Shown in pieces: positions 48,965-58,219 of a DNA stretch of 64,000 nt. Below the pieces are notes generated by a model. It did not search any database and was not told the origin of the DNA. It saw only the letters and a list, made by a program, of their open reading frames with translations. This DNA comes from Saccharothrix espanaensis DSM 44229 (GTDB lineage: Bacteria; Actinomycetota; Actinomycetes; Mycobacteriales; Pseudonocardiaceae). Position numbers and translations under genes: made by a program. The stretch is taken from NCBI RefSeq assembly GCF_000328705.1, contig NC_019673.1, positions 7,389,501 through 7,453,500 on the forward strand, in the 5' to 3' direction. Numbering within the stretch: the first letter of the stretch is position 1; every line of letters begins with the position of its first letter.

Positions 48965-50490
48965 GTAAGGGGTCGACGAGATCGGTTCGGACCGCTTGGC
49001 CGAGTCGCCGATCCGCCGGTAAGAAGGAAGACTCCGCCTCGGTCGGGACGCCCCGAGTTTTGCGGAAAGCCTGGTGTAGGCGCGATCTTCGTCTTCGTCC
49101 CAGCGAGTTCGGTCATGATCCGCTGGGCGCGTCATCGCTCGGACCAGTGCACGCAGCCGGGTCGGGTCCACGAGCGAGTAGAGGTCCGAGGACGCTTGGA
49201 GTCCGTCCGCTCTCCGCCGCCACCGCGTGGCGTCACGGGACAGCAGGTCGTGCAGGATCAGACCGACTCTCGCCGCACGCACGAACTGGGCCAGGTCGTC
49301 CTCCCACGGCGTCCCGACGGCCGCCCACTCATCTTCGATCCAGTGCGGAGGTCCCTCTTGTCCTTCCGCACCCGTACCCGCGTCGAGTCGATCAACGTCA
49401 CCACGTCCGCCGTCATCTGCTGCGCCAGGAGCCGCGCCACCGCCGCATCAGCCTCTCCGAAAGCAGCCAGGTAGGCACCGAACTTCGGGTTGTGCTACAG
49501 AGCGCGTGCCACCGCACGCTCCCTGAGCGTGGGAGAGGCTGCGGGTCGGGATACCGGGTAGGCCGACACCACCGACGCGCACACCGTCGGCAACAGGGAC
49601 GGATTGATCGTGAGGGCTCCGACCGCCACATCCCTGATACCGCCGAGCACGCCCATCGGGTCAGGCAGGTCGCCGAAGGTCGACCGGAGGCGCTTGTCGA
49701 GCGCCTCCGGGGACAGGTCGTCCACGTCGACCGAGGGCCACCAGTGGGCCGGGGGGCGGGGCGGGGGGCGGGGCCGCCTGCGGCCTTTGACACGACGACC
49801 GTGCCCTGGACGCCCGAGGCGAAGAAGGTCGGTTCGTGGCCCGCGCGGGCGCGGACCCCGGGGTGGACGTAGTGGTACAGCTCCGAGGCGGACAGGTAGC
49901 CGTCCTGGTCGACGTCGGCTTCCGGGTCGTGCAGGCCCTCGATGAGGGCTTCGGTGAACAACGACCGGGAGCTCTGCTCCAGGGCGGGTTGCCAGCGGTC
50001 CGTGGCGGTCAGGACGACGTACCCGCGTCCGTCGTGGTCGGCCAGCACGCTGTCCGGCAGCGACTTGTCGGTGAAGCCGGCGATGATGCTCGCGCTGAAG
50101 CAGCAGTCCAGCAACAGGATCCGGCTGCCGGCGCGGGACTTCTCCAGGCTGTCGCGCACGAGCGCGCTCTCGCAGCTCGTGGCGCTGATCAGGTCGGCTT
50201 CGCTGTCGGTGGTCGCGAAGTACAGCCGACCCTCACGGTCGCGCTGCCCGTGGGCCGGAGATGTAGACCAGCACGGTGTCCTCGGCGCGCTTGTCCGCGG
50301 CGATGCCGGCCACCTCGTAGCGCACCTCCGACGCGGGCCGGTCGACGCACGACGTCACCTCGAACCCGCCCAGGTCCGGGTCGCGCAGGACGGCGGCCAG
50401 CCGGCGCACGTCGTCGACCGGCGACCAGAGCTGCGGGTACGCCGGGTCCGCGTAGGCGTTGGTCCCGATCAGCAGCGCGAAACGTCCCAC
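48965..50490 (-). pseudogene. Broken EACC1-type caspase family gene
   Basis: A caspase-fold (C14-like) protein can be rebuilt only by crossing frames. GTG 50490 starts GRFALLIGTNAYADPAYPQL; one extra G/C at 50252-50254 breaks it within the catalytic SGHG. The next frame continues GQRDREGRLYFATTDSEADL to the catalytic Cys in ILLLDCCFSASIIAGF. A shift in the GC run near 49747-49775 leads to VDVDDLSPEALDKRLRSTFG. An in-frame TAG (49495-49497, probably CAG before) separates VARAL from HNPKFGAYLAAFGEADAAVA. Another shift near 49355-49372 leads to WIEDEWAAVGTPWEDDLAQF. The C-terminal limit is uncertain. EACC1-associated caspases are predicted effectors of biological conflict systems. Confidence 0.8.
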
Positions 50491-50594
50491 AGCGACCTGC
50501 CCGCCCACCCCGTCCCGGGAACCGGACACGTCCGAAGATCGGCTGCGGGCGAGGACCCGTTACACCGCGTGCCGCCGCCGGCACCAGTGCGGGG

Positions 50595-53264
50595 TCAGTG
50601 CGCGGCCTCGTCCCACGAGCGGCCGACGCCCACGGAGACCTCCATCGGGACGCTCAGCTCGTAGGCCTGGCCCATCTGCTCGCGGACCAGGGCCTCGACG
50701 GCGTCGCGCTCGCCCTCGGCGATCTCCAGGACGAGTTCGTCGTGCACCTGCAGCAGCATCCGGGAGCGCAGGCCGGACTCCCGCAGCGCGGTGAACACGC
50801 CCAGCATCGCGACCTTGATGATGTCCGCCGCCGAGCCCTGGATCGGGGCGTTCAACGCCATCCGCTCGGCCATCTCGCGGCGCTGGCGGTTGTCGCTGTT
50901 GAGGTCGGGCAGGTAGCGCCGGCGGCCCAGGATGGTCTCGGTGTAGCCCTTCTTCCGGGCGTCCTCCACGATCGCGTGCAGGTAGTCGCGCACGCCGCCG
51001 AAGCGGGCGAAGTACGCCTCCATCTGCTCGCGCGCGTCGTCGGCGGTGATCCGGAGCTGCTGGGCCAGGCCGTAGACCGACAGGCCGTACGCCAGGCCGT
51101 AGGACATCGCCTTGACCCGGCGGCGCTGCTCGGCGGAGACCTCGGCGGTCGGCACCGAGAACGCCCGGGACGCGACGAACGTGTGCAGGTCCTCGCCCGA
51201 CCGGAACGCCTCGATCAGGCCCGCGTCCTCGGACAGGTGGGCCATGATCCGCATCTCGATCTGGCTGTAGTCGGCGGTCATCAGCTCGGCGTAGCCGGGG
51301 CCGACGACGAACGCCTCGCGGATCCGGCGGCCCTCGTCGGTGCGGATCGGGATGTTCTGCAGGTTCGGGTCCGTCGAGGACAGCCGGCCGGTCGCGGCGA
51401 TGGTCTGGTGGAACGTGGTGTGGATGCGGCCGTCGTCGGCCACCGACTTGAGCAGGCCGTCCACCGTGGACTTGAGCCTGGTCACGTCGCGGTGCGCGAG
51501 CAGGTGCTGGAGGAACGGGTGCTCGGTCGCCTCGAACAGGTTCTGCAGCGCGTCCGCGTCGGTCGTGTAGCCGGTCTTGGTCTTCTTGGTCTTGGGCATG
51601 TTCAGCTCGTCGAACAGCACCGTCTGGAGCTGCTTGGGCGAACCGAGGTTGATCTCCTTGCCGATCACCGCGTACGCGTCCTGCGCGGCCTGCTTCACGC
51701 CCGCCGCGAAGTGCGCCTCCAGCGCCGCCAGGTGCTCCGAGTCGATCGCGATGCCGACCGACTCGACCTCGTCCAGCACGTTCATCAGCGGCAGCTCGAG
51801 GCCCGCCAGCAGGCTCTCCTGCCGGGTCTCCACGAGCTGCGCGTCCAGCGCGTCGGCCAGTTCGACGACCGCCGCCGCGCGCACGATCGCGTTCTTCGCG
51901 GTCTTCTCGCGCTCCTCGTCCTCGTCGGCGAGCAGCGAGAGCTGGCCGTCGTCGGGCTCCTCGGCGCGCAGCTCGCGCTGCAGGTAGCGCAGCGCCAGGT
52001 CGTCCAGGGCGAAGCTGCGCTGACCGGGCCGGACCAGGTACGCGGCCAGGGCGGTGTCGCTGGTCAGGCCCGCCAGCCGCCAGCCGCGGGCGCGCAGGGC
52101 GCGCAGCGGCAGCTTCAGGTCGTGGCCCGCCTTGGCCGCCTGCTCGTCGGCCAGCCACGCGACCAGGGCGTTCTCGTCGGCCTCGGTGAGCGCGGCGACC
52201 TCGACGTAGCCGCCCTCGGCACCGGCGAACGCGATGCCCTCCAGGTCGACGCCGGTGTGCCGGAAGGCCAGCCCGACCCGCCGCCCGGTGGCGTTGGCGG
52301 CGAGCCACCCGGCGAGCGCGCCCGGCGCGATCGGGCCGCCGGAGACCTCGAAGCCCTCCTCGGCCTCGGGCTCGGCGGAGGGCAGGGTGGCGAACAGGCG
52401 GTCGCGCAGGACCCGGAACTCCAGCTCGTCGAACAGCCGGTGCACGGCGTCGCGGTCCCAGTCCCGCGCCGCCAGCTCGGCCGGGCCGACCGGCAGCTCC
52501 ACGTCCCGGACCAGCTCGGTGAGCTGCCGGTTGAGCATGATGTTGGCCAGGTTGGCGCGCAGCGCGTCACCGACCTTGCCCGCGACCTCGTCGACGTGGT
52601 CGATCAGCCCGTTGAGCGAACCGAACTGGTTGAGCAGCTTCACGATCGTCTTCGGGCCCACGCCGGGGGTGTTGGGCAGGTTGTCCGACGAGTCGCCGCG
52701 CACCGCCGCGTAGTCGGCGTAGAGCCCGGGGGTCACGCCCTGCTTCTCCAGCACCAGCTCGGGGGTGTACCGGGCCATCTCGGAGACGCCCTTGACCGGG
52801 TAGAGCACGGTCACCTTGTCGTTGACCAGCTGGAGCGCGTCGCGGTCGCCGGTACAGATGAGCACCTCGAAGCCCAGGTCCGTCGCCTGGGTGGTCAACG
52901 TCGCGATGACGTCGTCGGCCTCGAAGTTGTCCTTCTCCAGGGTCTGGATGTTGAGCGTGCCCAGCACGTCCTGGATGAGGCTGACCTGCCCCTTGAACTC
53001 GTCCGGTGTCGCGCTGCGACCGGCCTTGTACTCGGAGTAGGCCTCGGTGCGGAAGGTCTTGCGCGAGACGTCGAAGGCCACCGCGATGTGCGTGGGCTTC
53101 TCGTCGCGCATGAGGTTGATCAGCATCGAGGTGAAGCCGTAGACCGCGTTCGTGGTCTGACCCGTGTTGGTCTGGAAGTTCTCCTTGGGCAGCGCGAAGA
53201 ACGCCCGGTAGGCCATCGAGTGGCCGTCGACCAGCAGCAGACGGGAGGCTTCTGAAGTGCTCAC
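50595..53264 (-). CDS. polA: DNA polymerase I
   Basis: 889 residues. The N-terminal 5'-3' exonuclease (about 1-290) has LLVDGHSMAYRAFF, NFEADDVIATL and GDSSDNLPNTPGVGPKT. The middle 3'-5' exonuclease-like domain lacks the catalytic acidic residues, as in Taq and mycobacterial PolA. The polymerase has motif A TADYSQIEMR, motif B RRRVKAMSYGLAYG and motif C LLQVHDELV. GTG 53264 lies 6 bases after TAGACT of a damage-type promoter. It repairs gaps and processes Okazaki fragments. The gene is divergent from the thioesterase gene. Confidence 0.98.
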   Translation of the reverse strand: MSTSEASRLLLVDGHSMAYRAFFALPKENFQTNTGQTTNAVYGFTSMLINLMRDEKPTHIAVAFDVSRKTFRTEAYSEYKAGRSATPDEFKGQVSLIQDVLGTLNIQTLEKDNFEADDVIATLTTQATDLGFEVLICTGDRDALQLVNDKVTVLYPVKGVSEMARYTPELVLEKQGVTPGLYADYAAVRGDSSDNLPNTPGVGPKTIVKLLNQFGSLNGLIDHVDEVAGKVGDALRANLANIMLNRQLTELVRDVELPVGPAELAARDWDRDAVHRLFDELEFRVLRDRLFATLPSAEPEAEEGFEVSGGPIAPGALAGWLAANATGRRVGLAFRHTGVDLEGIAFAGAEGGYVEVAALTEADENALVAWLADEQAAKAGHDLKLPLRALRARGWRLAGLTSDTALAAYLVRPGQRSFALDDLALRYLQRELRAEEPDDGQLSLLADEDEEREKTAKNAIVRAAAVVELADALDAQLVETRQESLLAGLELPLMNVLDEVESVGIAIDSEHLAALEAHFAAGVKQAAQDAYAVIGKEINLGSPKQLQTVLFDELNMPKTKKTKTGYTTDADALQNLFEATEHPFLQHLLAHRDVTRLKSTVDGLLKSVADDGRIHTTFHQTIAATGRLSSTDPNLQNIPIRTDEGRRIREAFVVGPGYAELMTADYSQIEMRIMAHLSEDAGLIEAFRSGEDLHTFVASRAFSVPTAEVSAEQRRRVKAMSYGLAYGLSVYGLAQQLRITADDAREQMEAYFARFGGVRDYLHAIVEDARKKGYTETILGRRRYLPDLNSDNRQRREMAERMALNAPIQGSAADIIKVAMLGVFTALRESGLRSRMLLQVHDELVLEIAEGERDAVEALVREQMGQAYELSVPMEVSVGVGRSWDEAAH

Positions 53265-53293
53265 GGGGCGAGTCTAGGGTGAGGGTCCGACAG
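53265..53293 (-). promoter_or_regulatory. PafBC/RecA-NDp type promoter of polA
   Basis: Minus strand reads CTGTCGGAC-N8-TAGACT, then 6 bases and the GTG start codon. It differs from tTGTCRgtg-N8-TAnnnT at the first and last two -35 positions only. Same block form (TGTCGGAC) as uvrB. Confidence 0.68.
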
Positions 53294-53317
53294 TCATGCA
53301 CCGAGTGGAGCAGCCAC

Positions 53318-53821
53318 GTGAGCACGAGCCCAGAGGACGTCCCCGGCGGTCCGGTGGAGGTGCCGGGCGCGGACCAGGCGGTCGCGCACGAGCAGTTGAC
53401 CACCAAGATGGGGATCGAGATCACCCGATGGGATGCCGATCGGCTGGTCGGCACGATGCCCGTGAAGGGCAACCGCCAGCCTTACGGCCTGCTGCACGGC
53501 GGGGCGAGCGCGGTGCTGGCCGAGACGCTGGGGTCGATCGCGGCGGCCATGCACGCAGCCCCCGAACGGCTGGCGGTGGGGCTGGAGCTGTCCTGCACCC
53601 ACCACCGGGGCGTGACCGAGGGCCTGGTGACCGGGGTGTGCACGCCGATCCACCGGGGCCGGTCGACCGCGACCTACGAGATCGTGCTCAGCGACGAGCA
53701 GGGCCGGCGCACCTGCACCGCCCGGCTCACCTGCTTCCTCCGGGCCGTGCCCACCGACAGCACGTCCATCGGCACCCCGCCGGAGGGCCAGGCGTCCCAG
53801 GGCCAGGCAACCCAGAACTAG
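53318..53821 (+). CDS. PaaI-type hotdog-fold thioesterase
   Basis: 167 residues from GTG 53318 with GTGGAG upstream. The hotdog motif NRQPYGLLHGGASAVLAETL contains the conserved HGG region of PaaI/4HBT acyl-CoA thioesterases, and VGLELSCTHHRGVTEG the next strand. The tail is Gln/Ser-rich. The substrate is an unknown acyl-CoA. It is divergent from polA. Confidence 0.9.
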   Translation: MSTSPEDVPGGPVEVPGADQAVAHEQLTTKMGIEITRWDADRLVGTMPVKGNRQPYGLLHGGASAVLAETLGSIAAAMHAAPERLAVGLELSCTHHRGVTEGLVTGVCTPIHRGRSTATYEIVLSDEQGRRTCTARLTCFLRAVPTDSTSIGTPPEGQASQGQATQN

Positions 53822-53843
53822 CCACCGCGCCTATGGTCTAGGC

Positions 53844-54386
53844 ATGAGGTGGTCCGGGTTGGTGGTGGCGGCGTTGGTGGTCGCCGGGTGCAGCAGTGCC
53901 CCGGCCTCGGAGACCCCTCCGACCTCCTCGCCGCCCACCTACCCGGTCCCGCCGGGCACCGCGCGGCCGGACGAGAAGGTGCTGCACCTGCCGACGACCT
54001 CGGACGGCGACACCGCGTTCACCCTGGTCGGGCTGACCACCGGGATGGACGCGCTGATCGGCAGCCACGCCGAGTTCGCGGCCAAGGGCCAGTTCGTCCG
54101 GATCCGGCTGAGCGTGGTCAACAACGGGCGCAGCAGCGCGTCCTTCGACGCCCGTCGGCACCTGCTCGTGGACGACCGGAAGGTCGAGCACCCCGTCGAC
54201 ACCCAGGCGATGACCATCAAGCGGCAGCCCGAGGTGATCGACCTCGGCGCGAACGTCCGGCTGGAGTACGACGTCTACTACGACCTGCCCGCGGACGCGA
54301 AACCGCTGGCGCTCAAGGTGTACGGCGGCCCGACGCTGACCGACCTCAAGGACGCGTCGAGCACGGAGATCCTGCTCACCCAGTGA
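53844..54386 (+). CDS. Lipoprotein with DUF4352-like domain
   Basis: 180 residues. The lipobox LVVAGC places the acylated Cys at residue 16, followed by a Ser/Pro/Thr spacer. The domain FVRIRLSVVNNGRSSASFDA with IDLGANVRLEYDVYYDLPAD is the immunoglobulin-like DUF4352/telokin fold. TATGGT (53832-53837) lies 6 bases before the ATG. Surface-exposed, function unknown. Confidence 0.82.
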   Translation: MRWSGLVVAALVVAGCSSAPASETPPTSSPPTYPVPPGTARPDEKVLHLPTTSDGDTAFTLVGLTTGMDALIGSHAEFAAKGQFVRIRLSVVNNGRSSASFDARRHLLVDDRKVEHPVDTQAMTIKRQPEVIDLGANVRLEYDVYYDLPADAKPLALKVYGGPTLTDLKDASSTEILLTQ

Positions 54387-54456
54387 TCCCGGCCCGCCGA
54401 GGACGCCGGCCACGACACCGGCCACGACGCCAACCGCGCGAGCCCCGCCGACGAGA

Positions 54457-54485
54457 AGGCCCGCCGACGCGTGGTCGGCGGGCCT
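54457..54485. terminator. Bidirectional terminator between lipoprotein and livF
   Basis: A perfect 12-bp stem aggcccgccgac/gtcggcgggcct with a 5-base loop, located between two convergent genes. Confidence 0.8.
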
Positions 54486-54509
54486 GTCCCGGTCAGTGGT
54501 GCTCTGTCC

Positions 54510-55214
54510 TCAGTGGCCGCCGAGGTAGGCGGCGCGGACCTGCGGGTCGTCCAGCAGCTCCAGGCCGGGGGCGGACTTGACCACCCGGCCGGTCTCCAGC
54601 ACGTAGGCCCGGTCGGACAGCTTGAGCGCCTGCTGGGCGTTCTGCTCGACCAGCAGCACCGTCGTGCCGCGCTTGTTGATCTCCTTGATGATCTCGAAGA
54701 TCTGGGCGATCAGCATCGGCGCGAGCCCCATCGACGGCTCGTCCAGCAGCAGCACCTTCGGCTTGGTCATCAGCGCCCGGCCGATGGCGATCATCTGCTG
54801 CTCGCCGCCGGACATGGTGCCGCCGAACTGGGTCTTGCGCTCGGCCAGCCTCGGGAACAGCTCGTAGACCTCGGCCAGGTCGGCGCTCAGGTCGTCCTTG
54901 CGGGTGTAGGCCCCCATCAGGAGGTTCTCCTGCACCGTCATGCCGGGGAACACGCCCCGGCCCTCGGGCGACTGGCCGATGCCCAGCAGCACCCGCTTGT
55001 GGCCGGGCATCCGGGAGATGTCCTGGCCGTCGAACACGACCTTGCCGCTGGTCAGCGGGCGCAGGCCGGAGATGGTCTTGAGCGTGGTCGTCTTGCCGGC
55101 GCCGTTCGCGCCGATCAGCGAGACGATCTCGCCCTGGTCGACCTGCAGGCTGATGCCCTTGATGGCGGCGATCTTGCCGTAGTGGACGTTGATGTCCTTG
55201 ACCTCAAGAAGCAT
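54510..55214 (-). CDS. livF: Branched-chain amino acid ABC transporter ATP-binding protein LivF
   Basis: 234 residues. Walker A GANGAGKTTTLKTISGL, signature MSGGEQQMIAIGRAL, Walker B LLLDEPSMGL. The LLVEQNAQQALKLSDRAYVL ending is characteristic of LivF. It energises uptake with LivG. Its start overlaps the end of livG by 11 bases. Confidence 0.93.
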   Translation of the reverse strand: MLLEVKDINVHYGKIAAIKGISLQVDQGEIVSLIGANGAGKTTTLKTISGLRPLTSGKVVFDGQDISRMPGHKRVLLGIGQSPEGRGVFPGMTVQENLLMGAYTRKDDLSADLAEVYELFPRLAERKTQFGGTMSGGEQQMIAIGRALMTKPKVLLLDEPSMGLAPMLIAQIFEIIKEINKRGTTVLLVEQNAQQALKLSDRAYVLETGRVVKSAPGLELLDDPQVRAAYLGGH

Positions 55215-55980
55215 CTTCGGACACCCCCAGGTAGGCCTCGATGACCTTCGGGTTGTTCTGCACCTCTTGCGGCAACCCTTCTGCGATCAGCTGGCCGAAG
55301 TCGAGCACCGCGACGCGGTCGCTGACACCCATGACCAGGCTCATGTCGTGCTCGATGAGCAGGACGGTCCGCCCGCTGTCGCGGATCTTGCGGATGAGGC
55401 GCTGGAGGGCCTCCTTCTCCGCCGGGTTCATGCCGGCGGCCGGCTCGTCCAGCAGCAGCAGCTTCGGGTCGGTGGCCAGCGCGCGGGCGATCTCCAGCCG
55501 GCGCTGGTCGCCGTACGGGAGGTTCTTCGCGGTCTCGGTCATCCGCGCCGAGATGCCGACGAAGTCGAGCAGCTCGCGCGCCAGCTCGCGGCCGCGCTTC
55601 TCCTCCTTGCGGTGCCACGGCAGGTTCAGCGTCGCACCGACCGCACCGGTCCTGTGGTGCGCGTCCGCGCCGACCATCACGTTCTCCAGCGCCGACATGT
55701 TGTGGAACAGCCGGATGTTCTGGAAGGTGCGGGCGATGCCCCGCTTGGTGATCTTGAACCGCTTGGTGCCGTTGATCCGCTCGCCGTTGAACAGGACCTG
55801 GCCCTCGCTGGGCTGGTAGACGCCGGTGACCACGTTGAACACCGTGGTCTTGCCCGCGCCGTTCGGGCCGATCAGGGCGAAGATCTCGCCCTCCCCGATG
55901 CTGATCTTCGCCTCGCGCAGCGCCACGACGCCGCCGAAGCGCATCGTCACGTTGTCCAGCTGAAGGACGGGAGTGCTCAC
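55204..55980 (-). CDS. livG: Branched-chain amino acid ABC transporter ATP-binding protein LivG
   Basis: 258 residues from GTG 55980, which overlaps the livM stop (GTGA). Walker A is LIGPNGAGKTTVFNVVTG, and the LivG-specific insert IARTFQNIRLFHNMSALENV is present. The signature appears as NLPYGDQRRLEIARAL (LSYGxQR type), with LLLDEPAAGMNP and LIEHDMSLVM. Forms the ATPase pair with LivF. Confidence 0.94.
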   Translation of the reverse strand: MSTPVLQLDNVTMRFGGVVALREAKISIGEGEIFALIGPNGAGKTTVFNVVTGVYQPSEGQVLFNGERINGTKRFKITKRGIARTFQNIRLFHNMSALENVMVGADAHHRTGAVGATLNLPWHRKEEKRGRELARELLDFVGISARMTETAKNLPYGDQRRLEIARALATDPKLLLLDEPAAGMNPAEKEALQRLIRKIRDSGRTVLLIEHDMSLVMGVSDRVAVLDFGQLIAEGLPQEVQNNPKVIEAYLGVSEDAS

Positions 55981-57122
55981 TTGGCCGCCTCCGTCGTCGA
56001 CACGTCCGTGTCCGGGCCCGGGACCTCGGCGCCCATGGTGCCCATTCCGCCTGTTCCCTCGTGCAGTTCCGCCTTGCGCCGGCGCGAGGGCAGCAGGCCC
56101 TCCGGCCGCAGCGCCATCATCAGCACCAGCACGCCGCCGAAGATCAGGATGCGGTAGTCCGCGAAGTCGCGGAACCGCTCCGGCAGCCAACCGATCAGGA
56201 ACGCGCCCAGGATCACGCCCGGCAGGTTGCCCGAGCCGCCCAGCACGACCGCGGCCAGGATCGTCGCGGACAGGATGAACGGGAACGTGTTGGGCTCGAT
56301 GAACACGGCCTTGCCGGCGTAGATGCCGCCCGCCAGGCCACCGATCATCGCGCCGATCGCGAACGCCAGCAGCTTGAACTTGAACGTCGGCACGCCCATC
56401 AGCTCGGCCGCGTCCTCGTCCTCCCGGATCGCGGCCCACGCGCGGCCGACCCGGCTCTTCTGCAACCGCACCGAGAAGATGACGACCAGCACGATGGCGG
56501 CCACGATCAGGTAGTAGTACGGCGCGGGGTCGAGCAGGAACTTCGTGCCGAACACGGGCGGCGGGTGCGGGATGCCGGTGATGCCGCGCGCGCCGCCGAT
56601 CTCGTCGGTGTTGTTCGCGGTGATCCGGACGATCTCGCCGAAACCGAGCGTCACGATCGCCAGGTAGTCACCGCGCAGCCGCAGGGTCGGCGCGCCGAGG
56701 ATGACGCCCGAGACCGCCGCCAGGATGATGCCGAACGCGACCGTGGCCCAGTAGTTCCAGCCGAAGTGGGTTCCGTAGTAGGCGACCGAGTAGCCGCCCA
56801 TCGCGAAGAACGCGACGAACCCGAGGTCGAGCAGGCCCGCCTGGCCGACCACCACGTTCAGGCCGACCGCGAGCAGGATGTAGGTGCCGATCGGGTAGAT
56901 CAGCACGGTCGTCCAGTCCGACTCGGGCGACATGAACGCGCCGATGCCGGGCGCGGGCAGGATCAGCGCGCCGACCACCAGGGCGATGTAGACCAGGTAG
57001 CGCTGCCAGACCTTGGCGTTCTCCCACCAGTCGCGCAGCCGGTCGATCCCGCGGCCGACGCCGTGGAAGCCACCGCGCTTCGCCGGAGTTTCTTCCGTCG
57101 TCGTCACTTCGTCGCCTTTCAT
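55977..57122 (-). CDS. livM: Branched-chain amino acid ABC transporter permease LivM
   Basis: 381 residues from ATG 57122, overlapping the livH stop by 4 bases. A hydrophilic N-terminal extension precedes about nine helices; the family core GLNVVVGQAGLLDLGFVAFF and LRLRGDYLAIVTLGFGEIVR is clear. EAA-like loop AWAAIREDEDAAELMGVPT. Pairs with LivH as the membrane channel. Confidence 0.94.
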   Translation of the reverse strand: MKGDEVTTTEETPAKRGGFHGVGRGIDRLRDWWENAKVWQRYLVYIALVVGALILPAPGIGAFMSPESDWTTVLIYPIGTYILLAVGLNVVVGQAGLLDLGFVAFFAMGGYSVAYYGTHFGWNYWATVAFGIILAAVSGVILGAPTLRLRGDYLAIVTLGFGEIVRITANNTDEIGGARGITGIPHPPPVFGTKFLLDPAPYYYLIVAAIVLVVIFSVRLQKSRVGRAWAAIREDEDAAELMGVPTFKFKLLAFAIGAMIGGLAGGIYAGKAVFIEPNTFPFILSATILAAVVLGGSGNLPGVILGAFLIGWLPERFRDFADYRILIFGGVLVLMMALRPEGLLPSRRRKAELHEGTGGMGTMGAEVPGPDTDVSTTEAAK

Positions 57123-58081
57123 GCCCGTGCCTTCTGGAGCGATTCGCCGAGGATGCCCGTCGGGCGGAACATCAGGACGACCACCAGGACGGTGAACGCG
57201 ATGACGTCCTTCCACTCGGAACCGAGGAAGATCGCGCCCCAGTTCTCGATCAGCCCGAGCACGATGCCGCCCATCAGCGCACCGCGCAGGTTGCCGATGC
57301 CGCCGAGGACCGCCGCGGTGAACGCCTTGATGCCCAGCACGAAACCGATCAGGTACGAGGTGTTCTCGATCTCCATGATGTAGAGCGAGCCGGCCACGCC
57401 CGCCATCGCGCCGCCGAGCAGGAACGTCACCCGCACGACGTTGTCGATGCTCACGCCCATCAGGACGGCGGCCTCGGGGTCCTGGGCGGTGGCCCGGATG
57501 CCGCGACCGATCCGCGTCTTGTTCACCAGCTGGTCCAGCCCGACCATCACCAGGACCGCCGCGACCACGACGATGACCTGGTCCAGCCGCACGTCGACGT
57601 TGCCGACCGTGAACAGCGTGTCGCGGGCGACGAACCTGGGGGCCGACGCCTGGTTGCGACCGGGCTTGTCGATCAGCGCCTTGATCAGGACCAGCCCGAA
57701 GAGCTCCTGGAGGAACAGCGACGCGCCGATGGCCGAGATCAGGGCGGCCAGCCGGGTCGCGCCCCGCTTGCGCAGCGGCCGGTAGGCCACCGTTTCCAGG
57801 ACGACCGCGGACGCGCCGGAGACCGCCGCGGACACCAGCATCAACAACAGCAGCACACCGACCAGCGCGAACCCGGTGAACGGGGCGCTCGGGGCGATCG
57901 CCAGCAGCGTCACCAGGGACGCGAACGTGCCGATCATGAAGATCTCGGAGTGCGCGAAGTTGATCAGGCGCAGCACGCCGTAGACCATCGTGTAGCCCAG
58001 GGCGATCAGCGCGTAGATCGAGCCGATCACCAGCCCACCCACCGTGCTGGGTAGGAACTGGTTGAGGAAATCATCAAGCAT
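57119..58081 (-). CDS. livH: Branched-chain amino acid ABC transporter permease LivH
   Basis: 320 residues from ATG 58081. The family start GGLVIGSIYALIALGYTMVY and NFAHSEIFMIGTFASL are typical. The coupling loop is IRATAQDPEAAVLMGV, and a GGIGNLRGALMGG segment follows. It is longer than E. coli LivH by a short extracytoplasmic insert (KPGRNQASAPRFVAR). Confidence 0.94.
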   Translation of the reverse strand: MLDDFLNQFLPSTVGGLVIGSIYALIALGYTMVYGVLRLINFAHSEIFMIGTFASLVTLLAIAPSAPFTGFALVGVLLLLMLVSAAVSGASAVVLETVAYRPLRKRGATRLAALISAIGASLFLQELFGLVLIKALIDKPGRNQASAPRFVARDTLFTVGNVDVRLDQVIVVVAAVLVMVGLDQLVNKTRIGRGIRATAQDPEAAVLMGVSIDNVVRVTFLLGGAMAGVAGSLYIMEIENTSYLIGFVLGIKAFTAAVLGGIGNLRGALMGGIVLGLIENWGAIFLGSEWKDVIAFTVLVVVLMFRPTGILGESLQKARA

Positions 58082-58137
58082 GACAGGTTGCCTCACGAGA
58101 CGGGGCGGGGGGAGAGAAAGTTCTTCGCCACAGGGGT

Positions 58138-58182
58138 GGGGAGCGGGAGCCGACGACACGTCGTCGACCTGCCCCGCTCCCC
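58138..58182 (-). terminator. Hairpin between livJ and livH
   Basis: A 10-bp perfect stem (58138-58147 with 58173-58182) enclosing a further cgacgac/gtcgtcg pairing. It lies in the livJ-livH gap and probably reduces read-through, so the binding protein is made in excess of the membrane parts. Confidence 0.65.
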
Positions 58183-58219
58183 AGCGCTGCCTAACCTCGG
58201 TTCAAACCGTCTCGCCGGA

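Noticed and set aside
49836-53255. 1139-codon open frame on the plus strand across polA
   Set aside because: It is the exact antisense of polA and has the Val/Arg/His/Gln-rich composition of a shadow frame in high-GC DNA, with no recognisable domain.
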